Assembly (NCBI GenBank): GCA_002733465.1
Contig: NVVT01000008.1
Span: 30,783-44,868 of the forward strand
Origin: Kangiella sp.
GTDB taxonomy: Bacteria > Pseudomonadota > Gammaproteobacteria > Enterobacterales > Kangiellaceae
DNA length: 14,086 bases
Direction of reading: 5' to 3'
In this document: in pieces, positions 1 through 7,052 of the stretch
Position numbering within the stretch: position 1 is the stretch's first letter
Layout: each line of letters starts with the position of its first letter
Position numbers and translations under genes: made by a program
The notes under the pieces: model-generated
What the model was told of the DNA's origin: nothing
What the model saw: only the letters and a program-made list of their open reading frames with translations
The model's database searches: none

Positions 1-660
1 GTAATCGTCTAAGACTATGGCATTATCCATGCTACCGCCTTTAACTAAATTCTTAGATCGCAAATGCTCGATATCATTCATAAATCCAAATGTTCTAGCT
101 CGACTAATTTCTTTTACGAAGGATGTTGCGGAAAAGTCAACTTCAGCAAAATTTGCACTAGCTGAAATCACTGGATGATCGAAATCGATTGCGAAAGAAA
201 CTTTAAAACCATCAAAGGGTTCAAAAATAGCTTTTTTGTCACCATCGGTTACTTCTACTCGCTTTTTAATGCGGATAAATTTTTTCGCTTTAGACTGCTT
301 TTCAATTCCAGCTGATTGTAGCAAGAAAACAAATGGACCTGCACTGCCATCCATAATAGGTACTTCTGGCGCAGACACATCGATTATGGCGTTATCAATT
401 CCAAGACCAGCCATTGCGGCTAATAAATGTTCGACGGTTGAAATTCGTACATCACCTTTAATCAAACAAGTGGAAAGAGAGGTATCGCCCACGTTGTCTG
501 GGGCCGCTGTTATTTCGACTACTGGATCAAGGTCTACTCTACGGAAAATAATTCCGGTATCAACTGGAGCGGGTCTAAGAGTAAGAAATACTTTTTCTCC
601 GGTGTGAAGTCCAACACCAGTTGCTCTTATCGCTGTTTTTAACGTTCTTTGTCTAATCAT
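1..660 (-). CDS. lpxC: UDP-3-O-acyl-N-acetylglucosamine deacetylase LpxC (3' end cut off by the window)
   Basis: LpxC is the zinc deacetylase that commits UDP-3-O-acyl-GlcNAc to lipid A synthesis in the cytoplasm. The window shows the first 220 codons, out of about 305 in the family. The protein starts MIRQRTLK and continues ATGVGLHTG (13-21), then STVEHLLAA (74-82), where E77 is the expected catalytic base and H78 the first zinc ligand. PIMDGSAGPF and the ISRARTFGF segment follow, and the reading ends at LDDY on the window edge. The remaining zinc ligands (the HxxxD motif) lie outside, so completeness cannot be judged. The ATG at 658-660 matches the E. coli N-terminus and has an AGGA about 11 nt upstream. 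The gene is separated from ftsZ by 485 bp and probably has its own promoter, although none is obvious. Antisense open frames here are shadows. Confidence 0.96.
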   Translation of the reverse strand, partial: MIRQRTLKTAIRATGVGLHTGEKVFLTLRPAPVDTGIIFRRVDLDPVVEITAAPDNVGDTSLSTCLIKGDVRISTVEHLLAAMAGLGIDNAIIDVSAPEVPIMDGSAGPFVFLLQSAGIEKQSKAKKFIRIKKRVEVTDGDKKAIFEPFDGFKVSFAIDFDHPVISASANFAEVDFSATSFVKEISRARTFGFMNDIEHLRSKNLVKGGSMDNAIVLDDY

Positions 661-995
661 GACGTTCAAATTCCTAAAAAGAAATTACTCTATTTACAAA
701 TCCATTTGGTGCGATGCTACTAAGAGGCATCACCTGAAAACCCATTTTAAAAGCTTTACCAAAAATGACGACACTCATATTTTTATTAAAGAGCCGGCAC
801 TACTAGATGGGTGAGCAAAAAACTATCGATGACTGAAAAAACTCATCCGACCAGTTGATTGCGTAATTGTGAAATATTAACATAATCTGACAAAAGATCA
901 CATTAAATCTGTATGTTTTTTAATCAATTCGTTTGAATAACTGCAAAAAAACCAATCACTTACCCGTAAAATACAACCGAATAGTTCACAAATTG

Positions 996-1016
996 GACAA
1001 AACATGTCATTTTGTC
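996..1016. repeat. Perfect 7-bp inverted repeat with 7-nt spacer
   Basis: GACAAAA (996-1002) is separated by seven bases from its exact reverse complement TTTTGTC (1010-1016). It sits 62 bp beyond the strong hairpin on the lpxC side and about 340 bp upstream of lpxC. The stem is AT-rich and would be weak as RNA, so a protein-binding dyad is as plausible as a second transcript end. Function is unknown. Confidence 0.4.
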
Positions 1017-1077
1017 GAAAAATAATAGGTTAGTAGTTCAAATATTGATATAAATTAAAGAATATAAATTGCAGACA

Positions 1078-1108
1078 CTCTCTCACAGCGAAGGGAGCTG
1101 CGAGAGAG
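1078..1108 (-). terminator. Strong hairpin downstream of ftsZ, probable terminator or attenuator
   Basis: The arms at 1078-1089 and 1097-1108 form a 12-bp stem around a 7-nt loop. One position, 1085 with 1101, reads A opposite C on the plus strand. In minus-strand RNA this becomes a G-U wobble, so the stem is fully paired only in the direction of ftsZ transcription. It lies 37 bp past the ftsZ stop. The sequence that follows is U-rich but not a clean run of U (it begins UGUCUGCAAUUUAU). Termination may therefore be partial, or the hairpin may stabilise the 3' end of the ftsZ messenger. Confidence 0.65.
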
Positions 1109-1145
1109 GTTTAAGCTGACTTAATTACTAGTTAATAATTAAAAA

Positions 1146-2306
1146 CTAATCAGCCTGCTTTCTTAGGAAAGCGGGGATATCCAAATATTCCATATCACTT
1201 CCAACTGCCTGTTTAGTTTGACCTGCATTATTTCTTATAACAGTTGGTTGTTGTAGTTTACCGTAATCAGTGGTTCCATCTGCTTTAATTGGACTTTCCT
1301 TTTTTACTTCTGAAAGCACTGGAGGTTTCACTTCAGCTTCAACACCACCGCCGATACCAGTCGCAACAACAGTTACGCGTATTTCATCTTTCAACTCTGG
1401 ATCAATCGCCGTTCCAATTACAACAGTTGCGTCATCAGCCGCAAATTCTTGAACCACACTACCGACTTCTGAAAACTCATCAATACTCATGTCATCGCTA
1501 GAGGTTATGTTGACCAGTATTCCTTTCGCACCTGATAAATCGACATCTTCAAGTAACGGACTAGAAACCGCTAATTCAGCTGCTCTAATCGCTCTATCTT
1601 CTCCCTGCCCGACTCCACTTCCCATCATTGACATGCCTTTTTCTGACATAACTGTTCTGACATCTGCAAAATCGACATTGATCAAACCTGGGCAAGTCAT
1701 TAATTCAGCAATTCCTTGCACAGCGCCATGTAAAACATCATTAGCGGCTTTGAATGCTTCGGTTAACTTTTTTCCTTTCATGACACTTAAAACTTTGTCA
1801 TTAGGCACTATAATTAAAGAGTCAACATGCTGGCGCAACTCATTAATACCATCCTCAGCTACTTTCATTCTTTTCTTCATTTCAAAAATGAATGGTTTAG
1901 TTACTACTGCAACGGTTAACACACCCAGTTCTTTTGCTATTTCAGCAATAACAGGAGCCGCACCTGTACCTGTTCCGCCTCCCATACCTGCGGTAATAAA
2001 AACCATATCGGTATTGGCTAAAAGCTCAGAGATTCTGTCTCGATCTTCAAGAGCCGCTTGACGACCAACCGCAGGATCAGCGCCGGCGCCTAAGCCTTTG
2101 GTAATTTCGCGACCTAGTTGAATTGAGGTTTTTACTGATGAACGCTCTAACGCTTGTGCATCGGTATTTGCGCAAATAAACTCAACCCCATCAATGTTGG
2201 AACTTAGCATATGCTCAACCGCATTACCTCCACCACCTCCAACGCCGATCACTTTAATAACCGCATTGCTACTCGGACTATCCATTATTTCAAACATGTT
2301 TGGCAT
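1146..2306 (-). CDS. ftsZ: Cell division protein FtsZ, tubulin-like GTPase
   Basis: FtsZ polymerises with GTP into the Z-ring on the inner face of the membrane at midcell. At 386 residues it has the usual length. In order: the nucleotide-binding GVGGGGGNAV (21-30), the tubulin signature GGGTGTG (109-115), and the T7 loop NVDFADV (210-216). D212 and D215 are the catalytic residues equivalent to E. coli D209 and D212. A variable linker spans roughly 325-372, and the C-terminal peptide YLDIPAFLRKQAD binds FtsA and ZipA. Two oddities are M143 where the family has glycine in the FEG motif (IFEMKKR), and an altered, one-residue-shorter loop KGKKLTEAF at about 177-185. The start at M1 is chosen over M4 because an AAGGGG lies 7 nt upstream. 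The gene follows ftsA after 96 bp. Confidence 0.98.
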   Translation of the reverse strand: MPNMFEIMDSPSSNAVIKVIGVGGGGGNAVEHMLSSNIDGVEFICANTDAQALERSSVKTSIQLGREITKGLGAGADPAVGRQAALEDRDRISELLANTDMVFITAGMGGGTGTGAAPVIAEIAKELGVLTVAVVTKPFIFEMKKRMKVAEDGINELRQHVDSLIIVPNDKVLSVMKGKKLTEAFKAANDVLHGAVQGIAELMTCPGLINVDFADVRTVMSEKGMSMMGSGVGQGEDRAIRAAELAVSSPLLEDVDLSGAKGILVNITSSDDMSIDEFSEVGSVVQEFAADDATVVIGTAIDPELKDEIRVTVVATGIGGGVEAEVKPPVLSEVKKESPIKADGTTDYGKLQQPTVIRNNAGQTKQAVGSDMEYLDIPAFLRKQAD

Positions 2307-2313
2307 GATATTT

Positions 2314-2319
2314 CCCCTT
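2314..2319 (-). promoter_or_regulatory. Ribosome binding site of ftsZ, decides between M1 and M4
   Basis: On the minus strand AAGGGG stands 7 nt before the first ATG (2304-2306). The second ATG, at codon 4, would be the start by alignment with the E. coli protein (MFE...). For that codon the spacing would be 16 nt, which is too long. The longer MPNMFE start is therefore preferred. Confidence 0.65.
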
Positions 2320-2402
2320 CGTTATGTCAACGTTCCTAGTTAAAACTAAAATGTAAAAAAACTAAATAAAATAAAAATGTATCAACTTAAAATCTAGATT
2401 TA

Positions 2403-3647
2403 TTAAAAACCACTAAACCACTTTTTCATTCTGCTAAAAATTCCATTCAACGAGCCGCTTTCATCAGCAAATGAATTGTTATGAAAATTCTGTTGTTGCC
2501 CAAACAGTAATAAGCCAACACCCGTTGCATGAATTGGATTCCTAACCACATCCACCAATCCGCTGATCCCCCTTGGCAATCCCAATCTAACAGGCATATG
2601 AAATACTTCTTCGGCTAACTCAATAAGACCTTCCATTTTTGATGAACCGCCGGTTAAAACAACTCCCGCAGGGATAACGTCTTCAAACCCGCTACGTCTT
2701 AACTCTGCTTGAATCAAAGTAAATAATTCTTCGTAGCGTGGTTCCACTACTTCAGCTAAAGTTTGACGCGACATTTTTTTAGGCTCTCTTCCGCCAACAC
2801 CGGGTACTTCAATCATGTCATCTAAAGATGCTAATTGCTTTAGTGCACAGGCATATTTAATTTTGATATCTTCTGCAAATTGAGTAGGCGTTCTTAACGC
2901 AACCGCAATGTCATTAGTGACTTGATCGCCTGCAATGGGAATAACTGCCGTGTGCCTTATTGCACCTTCAGTAAAAATAGCAATATCCGTTGTGCCTCCA
3001 CCAATATCTACTAGACAAACACCTAGCTCTTTTTCATCTTCTGTTAAAACTGAATAACTAGAAGCGAGTTGCTCTAAAATAATATCGTCAACTTCTAGAC
3101 CACATCGTCTTATGCACTTAAATATATTCTGAACAGCACTTTCCGCTCCGGTTACCATATGAACTTTTGCTTCCAATCTCACACCAGACATTCCAATTGG
3201 TTCACGAATACCATCCTGATTATCAATCACAAATTCCTGTGGCAAAATATGAATGATTCTTTGGTCTGCCGGAATAGCGACCGCTTTTGCAGCATCAATG
3301 ACTCGCTCTACATCACTAGCATTCACTTCACTATCTCTGATTGCAACAATGCCATGCGAATTCAAACTACTAATATGACTACCGGCAATCCCAGCAAAAA
3401 CTGAATGTATTTGACATCCCGCCATTAACTCAGCTTCTTCTACCGCTCTTTGAATGGATTGCACGGTCGATTCAATATTTACCACCACTCCTTTTTTTAA
3501 TCCTTTGGACGGATGAGAGCCAATGCCGATAATATCGGTTCTACCTTTAGCCGAACCATCTTGACTAATTTCGCCAACAATCGCGACCACTTTTGATGTA
3601 CCTATATCTAGGCCAACAATTAACTTTTTCTCATTTATTTTTGACAT
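2403..3647 (-). CDS. ftsA: Cell division protein FtsA, actin-like Z-ring membrane anchor
   Basis: FtsA is an actin-family ATP-binding protein that ties FtsZ filaments to the inner membrane and recruits later divisome proteins. At 414 residues it is close to the E. coli length (420). Phosphate-1 loop LDIGTSKV is at 13-20, the FtsA-specific 1C subdomain at roughly 85-160, phosphate-2 loop VDIGGGTTD at 213-221, and the adenosine motif LTGGSSKMEG at 331-340. The C-terminus is an amphipathic tail (about 402-414, IFSRMKKWFSGF) that matches the membrane-targeting helix in position and character. A linker of about 20 polar residues precedes the tail. The ATG at 3645-3647 has only a weak AGAGA 9 nt upstream. 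The gene is 84 bp past ftsQ and 96 bp before ftsZ, so it is not overlapped by its neighbours. Confidence 0.98.
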   Translation of the reverse strand: MSKINEKKLIVGLDIGTSKVVAIVGEISQDGSAKGRTDIIGIGSHPSKGLKKGVVVNIESTVQSIQRAVEEAELMAGCQIHSVFAGIAGSHISSLNSHGIVAIRDSEVNASDVERVIDAAKAVAIPADQRIIHILPQEFVIDNQDGIREPIGMSGVRLEAKVHMVTGAESAVQNIFKCIRRCGLEVDDIILEQLASSYSVLTEDEKELGVCLVDIGGGTTDIAIFTEGAIRHTAVIPIAGDQVTNDIAVALRTPTQFAEDIKIKYACALKQLASLDDMIEVPGVGGREPKKMSRQTLAEVVEPRYEELFTLIQAELRRSGFEDVIPAGVVLTGGSSKMEGLIELAEEVFHMPVRLGLPRGISGLVDVVRNPIHATGVGLLLFGQQQNFHNNSFADESGSLNGIFSRMKKWFSGF

Positions 3648-3731
3648 GATTCTATGTCTCTTTTTTCTATCGTTTTAAAACATCAATTTTCATATTGTCT
3701 ATTTTCAAATAAACACCATTAATTATTTTTT

Positions 3732-4583
3732 CTAACCTGCTAACTCCTTCAAAACTTCTTTTCTATCGACCGAAAACCCATTATTGTACCTAAGGTCAAT
3801 CGTTTTAACCGTTTCAAATTTTTCTATAAAATGTAGTGTACTAATCAATCGATTAGTTCGTTGCAGATGTTGTTTTCTACCGATTTTAATTTTAATCTTA
3901 TTTGACGTATTTATCGTCCAAGCTAAACTTTCGCTAACATCTAAAGATTCAATTACAATTCCAATTGATATAAAGTTTTTTTGAATCGTTTTATATCGCT
4001 CAACAATCTCAAGATATTCTATTTTAAAACCTTCTGTCTTAAAACCTTCAGTCTTAAAATACTCACTCTCAAATTCGTGATTCCTAAAATTTAGTAACGG
4101 TAATTTATTCATTTCTTTTTGAGTATTCGCTTCAATAAGCATTCCAGAATCAACTAATAATTTCTTATTTATTCGAGCAATAGGCAAATATTCTTCAATC
4201 AATACCTCAATTGTATTTGGCCATTTTTTTCGTATTTCAACTTGCTTAACCCAGTTGAGTTCTTTAATTTCATTTTGTAACTTAGTAACGTCAATTTGTA
4301 ACAAATAGGCATATTCTTTTTTCTTCAAAATTCTCGCAATACTACTAGGTTCGACTTGTTTCAAATAATTATTGATCGATATTTCCGTTACTTTCCACTG
4401 CTCGAAAACAATCGTTTTTGCCGATTGAAATGCTAATACACACACAACCGCAAACCCCAATAATAGTGTCACTTTAAATATTCGTTTAACGGATAATTTT
4501 GCAGTTCCCGAAAAGTTTGGTACTGAAAATATTACATCGCTATTTTTATCATTTTTATTTCTTACTGCCATTTTTTTAGACAT
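3732..4583 (-). CDS. ftsQ: Cell division protein FtsQ
   Basis: FtsQ is a single-pass inner membrane protein that, with FtsB and FtsL, scaffolds the divisome in the periplasm. A basic cytoplasmic N-terminus (about 1-34) leads to a membrane segment at about 36-53 (FKVTLLLGFAVVCVLAFQ). A POTRA domain follows at about 63-135, including the conserved run WVKQVEIRKKWPNTIEV, then the FtsQ beta domain ending IDLRYNNGF (262-270). Its 283 residues are normal for the family. Sequence conservation is low, as usual for FtsQ. Residues 176-185 carry two copies of a five-residue unit (KTEGF would be the phase F-KTEG) inside a charged loop. The ATG at 4581-4583 overlaps the ddl stop by 8 bp and has GGGAG 6 nt upstream. 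Identification rests on domain order, position and these motifs. Confidence 0.94.
   Translation of the reverse strand: MSKKMAVRNKNDKNSDVIFSVPNFSGTAKLSVKRIFKVTLLLGFAVVCVLAFQSAKTIVFEQWKVTEISINNYLKQVEPSSIARILKKKEYAYLLQIDVTKLQNEIKELNWVKQVEIRKKWPNTIEVLIEEYLPIARINKKLLVDSGMLIEANTQKEMNKLPLLNFRNHEFESEYFKTEGFKTEGFKIEYLEIVERYKTIQKNFISIGIVIESLDVSESLAWTINTSNKIKIKIGRKQHLQRTNRLISTLHFIEKFETVKTIDLRYNNGFSVDRKEVLKELAG
4011..4070 (-). repeat. 15-bp in-frame tandem repeat inside ftsQ
   Basis: Units at 4026-4040 and 4041-4055 differ at one of 15 positions, and the difference is synonymous (ACT/ACA for threonine). The flanking 15-mers, 4011-4025 and 4056-4070, each match a core unit at about 10 of 15 positions, which suggests up to four units with older, decayed outer copies. 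In protein this reads YFKTEGFKTEGFKIEYL. Because the period is a multiple of three, copy-number change would keep the frame. Confidence 0.8.
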
Positions 4584-5556
4584 GGTTGACTCCCATGGAA
4601 GAAACTTCGGGCGTTAGTGATGTTTTTAATATTTCAATCACCAATTTTTCAAAGGAAATACCAGTAGCATTTGCTGACTTAGGTACCAGCGAAGTTTCAG
4701 TCATGCCCGGCACTGTATTAACTTCTAATAACATGAAGTTATTACTGACTTCATCTCTTATGAAATCTACGCGCCCCCAACCTGAACAACCTAAAGTCTT
4801 AAAAGAAAGTAATGCTAATTGTTGTACTTCTTGTTCATCCATTTCGCTTAATCCGCTAGGACAAAAATACTGAGTTTCATTTGATTGATATTTTGCATCG
4901 TAATCATAAAAACAATTAGGCGTTACCATACTAATACTAGGTAATGCTTCACCGTTCAAAATAGTAACTGTGTATTCTCGACCTGGAATATATTGCTCAA
5001 TCATTACAGAATCGTATTCTTGTGCTAATTCAACGGCTACAACCAAAGCTGTAGCCGATTCAACTTTTGACATACCAACACTTGACCCTTCTCTAACTGG
5101 CTTTACAAATAATGGTAAATTTAGCTTTGTAATGGTCTTAATAGCATCCGGCATTAAATATGTTTTATCCCTTTCTACTAAAGAAAATGGAGCCGTATTC
5201 ACACCGGCACTTTGAGCGATGTTTTTACTATGGCCTTTGTTCATCGCCAGCGCTGAACTTTGGGTGTCACTTCCAGTATAAGGAATATCTAAAAATTTTA
5301 GAAATCCTTGAACAACGCCATCCTCACCATCTCTGCCATGCAAGACGATAAACGCTCGTTCAACTTTCTCAGCATTAAGTTTATCTAATAAATTTTCTTT
5401 GGTATCAATTTTTACCGCATTGACGCCTTCTTGAATTAAAGCTTCATAAACAGCATTACCCGAGAGAAGGGAAATTTCGCGCTCGGCGTTTCCTCCTCCA
5501 TAGAGCACACCAACGCGCCCAAAGTCTCTCATTAAATTTTGATTAATGTTACTCAT
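4576..5556 (-). CDS. ddl: D-alanine--D-alanine ligase (DdlB type)
   Basis: This ATP-grasp ligase joins two D-alanines to make the dipeptide that MurF adds to the peptidoglycan precursor. Visible landmarks are the N-terminal GGGNAEREISLLSG (20-33), FVKPVREGSSVGMSKV in the ATP-grasp fold, YDYDAKY with the omega-loop sequence NETQYFCPSG, and the metal-binding LLEVNTVPGMTETSLVPKSA near the C-terminus. At 326 residues it is about 20 longer than E. coli DdlB. The extra length is about 12 residues at the N-terminus plus a short C-terminal tail. The ATG at 5554-5556 has only a weak AAGTGA upstream; codon 9 is another ATG, with no better site. The gene follows murC after 50 bp and overlaps ftsQ by 8 bp. 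The symbol ddlB would also fit. Confidence 0.97.
   Translation of the reverse strand: MSNINQNLMRDFGRVGVLYGGGNAEREISLLSGNAVYEALIQEGVNAVKIDTKENLLDKLNAEKVERAFIVLHGRDGEDGVVQGFLKFLDIPYTGSDTQSSALAMNKGHSKNIAQSAGVNTAPFSLVERDKTYLMPDAIKTITKLNLPLFVKPVREGSSVGMSKVESATALVVAVELAQEYDSVMIEQYIPGREYTVTILNGEALPSISMVTPNCFYDYDAKYQSNETQYFCPSGLSEMDEQEVQQLALLSFKTLGCSGWGRVDFIRDEVSNNFMLLEVNTVPGMTETSLVPKSANATGISFEKLVIEILKTSLTPEVSSMGVNHV
4590..4594 (-). promoter_or_regulatory. Ribosome binding site of ftsQ inside the ddl 3' end
   Basis: GGGAG on the minus strand stands 6 nt before the ftsQ ATG and lies within the last codons of ddl. It supports the first ATG over the one at codon 5, where spacing would be 18 nt. It also implies that ftsQ initiation is coupled to ddl translation through the 8-bp overlap ATGTCTAA. 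Confidence 0.7.
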
Positions 5557-5606
5557 TATATTTTCACTTTAATTTTCGGCTATCCCGTTCACTTCTAATT
5601 TATTTA

Positions 5607-7052
5607 TCAATCTTTTTCAATAAATGATAATTTATTTTTTGCCCATGCCTTTGCGATTCCGCCAATGTTTCCAGCTCCCTGCGTTAACAATAAATCACCA
5701 CCTTTGATAATCGCGTTAATCGCACTATCTAAGTCTTCTATTTTTTCTACAAATACTGGCTCTGTTTTTCCATGTTGTCTTATCGTTCTACAGAGAGATC
5801 GACTGTCAGCTCCAGCGATTGGTTTTTCCCCTGCCGGATAAACATCTAACATTATTAGTAAATCAACGTTACTTAAAACGGTGGCAAAGTCTTCATAAAG
5901 ATCTCTTGTTCGGGTGTACCTATGAGGCTGAAACACCATCACTAATCGCTTGTCTTTCCAACCACTCTTAACCGCTTCAATAGTCGCTTTTAATTCCGTA
6001 GGGTGATGTCCATAATCATCGACTAATTCAATCTCCCCTTTTTCTGTTTCAAACACGCCATGACTTTCGAAACGACGACCTATACCTGAAAAATTCTGAA
6101 GTGCTTGCGCTATTGAAGCACCATTAACATTATCTTCATTGGCTACAGTAAAAGCGGCTAATGAATTCAAAACATTGTGTTTACCCGGCATATTTAACAC
6201 AATTTTAATCAAGCCAGGTTTGTTTTTTCTTTTAATTTTATATTCGCTTACGGTTCCTTTTTGTATAACGTCAACCGCTTGATAGTCCACTCCATCATTA
6301 AATCCATAAGTCACGTAGGGTCTATTCAACTTCGGAATAATTGAAATAATTGATTCATCATCCCCACACAGAACAGCTAAACCATAAAAAGGTAGGTTAT
6401 GAATAAATTCTATAAACGTCTTTTTTAGTTTTTCGAAGTCACCATCATAAGTATCCATGTGATCCATATCGATATTGGTAACGATTGAAACCATAGGCTG
6501 TAAGTGTAAAAATGACGCATCACTCTCGTCAGCTTCTGCAATAAAATATCGACTCTTTCCCAATTTGGCATTCGATCCTAAACGATTAAGTAATCCTCCA
6601 ATAACATAGGTTGGATCAAGTCCAGCTTCCGCAAAAATGGTTGCTAACAAACTTGTTGTAGTGGTTTTTCCATGTGTACCTGCTACGGCTACTCCGTGTC
6701 TAAAACGCATTAGTTCGGCTAACATTTCAGCTCTAGGCACAACAGGAATTCTTCTTTCCCGGGCGGCTTCAATCTCAATATTTTCATTTGAAATTGCAGT
6801 ACTCGCTACAACAACATCTACGCCCAAAATATTGTTAGCTGAATGGCTATAATAAACTTGAGCACCTAAAGAAATTAATCGCTCGGTAGTTTCACTTTTT
6901 ACAGGATCAGAGCCTGTAACAAAATAACCTTGGTTAATTAACACTTCAGCGATACCGCACATTCCAGCGCCACCTATGCCGACAAAATGGATACGTTTTA
7001 TTCGCCTCATTTCTGGTATATTTTGACTAATTGATGTTTGTTGTTCTAACAT
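5607..7052 (-). CDS. murC: UDP-N-acetylmuramate--L-alanine ligase MurC
   Basis: MurC adds L-alanine to UDP-MurNAc using ATP, the first step of stem-peptide assembly in the cytoplasm. The N-terminal UDP-binding Rossmann domain has HFVGIGGAGMCGIAEVL (about 22-38). The ATP-binding P-loop is AGTHGKTTTT (124-133). Further Mur-ligase landmarks are EADESDASFL, NIDMDHMDTY, FSGIGRRFESHG and DDYGHHPTEL in the central and C-terminal domains. At 481 residues it is slightly shorter than the E. coli enzyme (491). The ATG at 7050-7052 shares one base with the murG stop (TAATG), and AAAGG lies 7 nt upstream, so translation is probably coupled. The next gene is ddl, 50 bp on; no murB lies between them, unlike in some other Gammaproteobacteria. 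Confidence 0.98.
   Translation of the reverse strand: MLEQQTSISQNIPEMRRIKRIHFVGIGGAGMCGIAEVLINQGYFVTGSDPVKSETTERLISLGAQVYYSHSANNILGVDVVVASTAISNENIEIEAARERRIPVVPRAEMLAELMRFRHGVAVAGTHGKTTTTSLLATIFAEAGLDPTYVIGGLLNRLGSNAKLGKSRYFIAEADESDASFLHLQPMVSIVTNIDMDHMDTYDGDFEKLKKTFIEFIHNLPFYGLAVLCGDDESIISIIPKLNRPYVTYGFNDGVDYQAVDVIQKGTVSEYKIKRKNKPGLIKIVLNMPGKHNVLNSLAAFTVANEDNVNGASIAQALQNFSGIGRRFESHGVFETEKGEIELVDDYGHHPTELKATIEAVKSGWKDKRLVMVFQPHRYTRTRDLYEDFATVLSNVDLLIMLDVYPAGEKPIAGADSRSLCRTIRQHGKTEPVFVEKIEDLDSAINAIIKGGDLLLTQGAGNIGGIAKAWAKNKLSFIEKD

Larger units (their letters stand above)
661..1145. other. AT-rich ftsZ-lpxC intergenic region, no gene seen
   Basis: This 485-bp stretch lies between the ftsZ stop and the lpxC start and is more AT-rich than the flanking genes. 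It contains a strong hairpin (1078-1108), a perfect inverted repeat (996-1016), and an AT-only weak dyad (1121-1127 with 1136-1142). The longest minus-strand ATG frame I noticed, about 35 codons starting near 1006, has no ribosome binding site and no recognisable motif. I found no convincing sigma-70 promoter pair for lpxC. A TAAAAT on the minus strand (744-749) lacks a -35 match. The length leaves room for an lpxC promoter, an untranslated leader, or a small RNA. Confidence 0.6.

Noticed and set aside
236..607. Plus-strand open frame of 123 codons opposite lpxC
   Set aside because: It lies entirely antisense to a well-conserved lpxC reading frame, has no recognisable motif, and its frame is a mirror of the lpxC codon pattern.
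815..855. Imperfect direct repeat of an AAAAAACT...ATC-like sequence in the ftsZ-lpxC spacer
   Set aside because: The match depends on gaps and a poly-A run, which is expected by chance in AT-rich DNA.
898..1007. Possible small protein of about 35 codons on the minus strand, starting MFCPICELFG
   Set aside because: No ribosome binding site precedes the ATG, which sits inside the inverted repeat, and the two CxxC-like cysteines are not enough to claim a domain.
1121..1142. AT-only dyad TTAATTA ... TAATTAA next to the ftsZ stop
   Set aside because: A seven-pair stem made only of A and T with an eight-base loop would be unstable, and the strong hairpin 13 bp further along explains the 3' end better.
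1489..2061. Plus-strand open frame of 190 codons opposite ftsZ
   Set aside because: It is wholly antisense to ftsZ, low in complexity (Ser, Ala, Pro rich) and shows no family motif; it is a shadow of ftsZ codon use.
2323..2328. Perfect TTGACA on the minus strand just upstream of ftsZ
   Set aside because: A -10 at 16-18 bp would fall at or inside the ftsZ start, and no TATAAT-like hexamer is there; it cannot serve ftsZ as a normal promoter.
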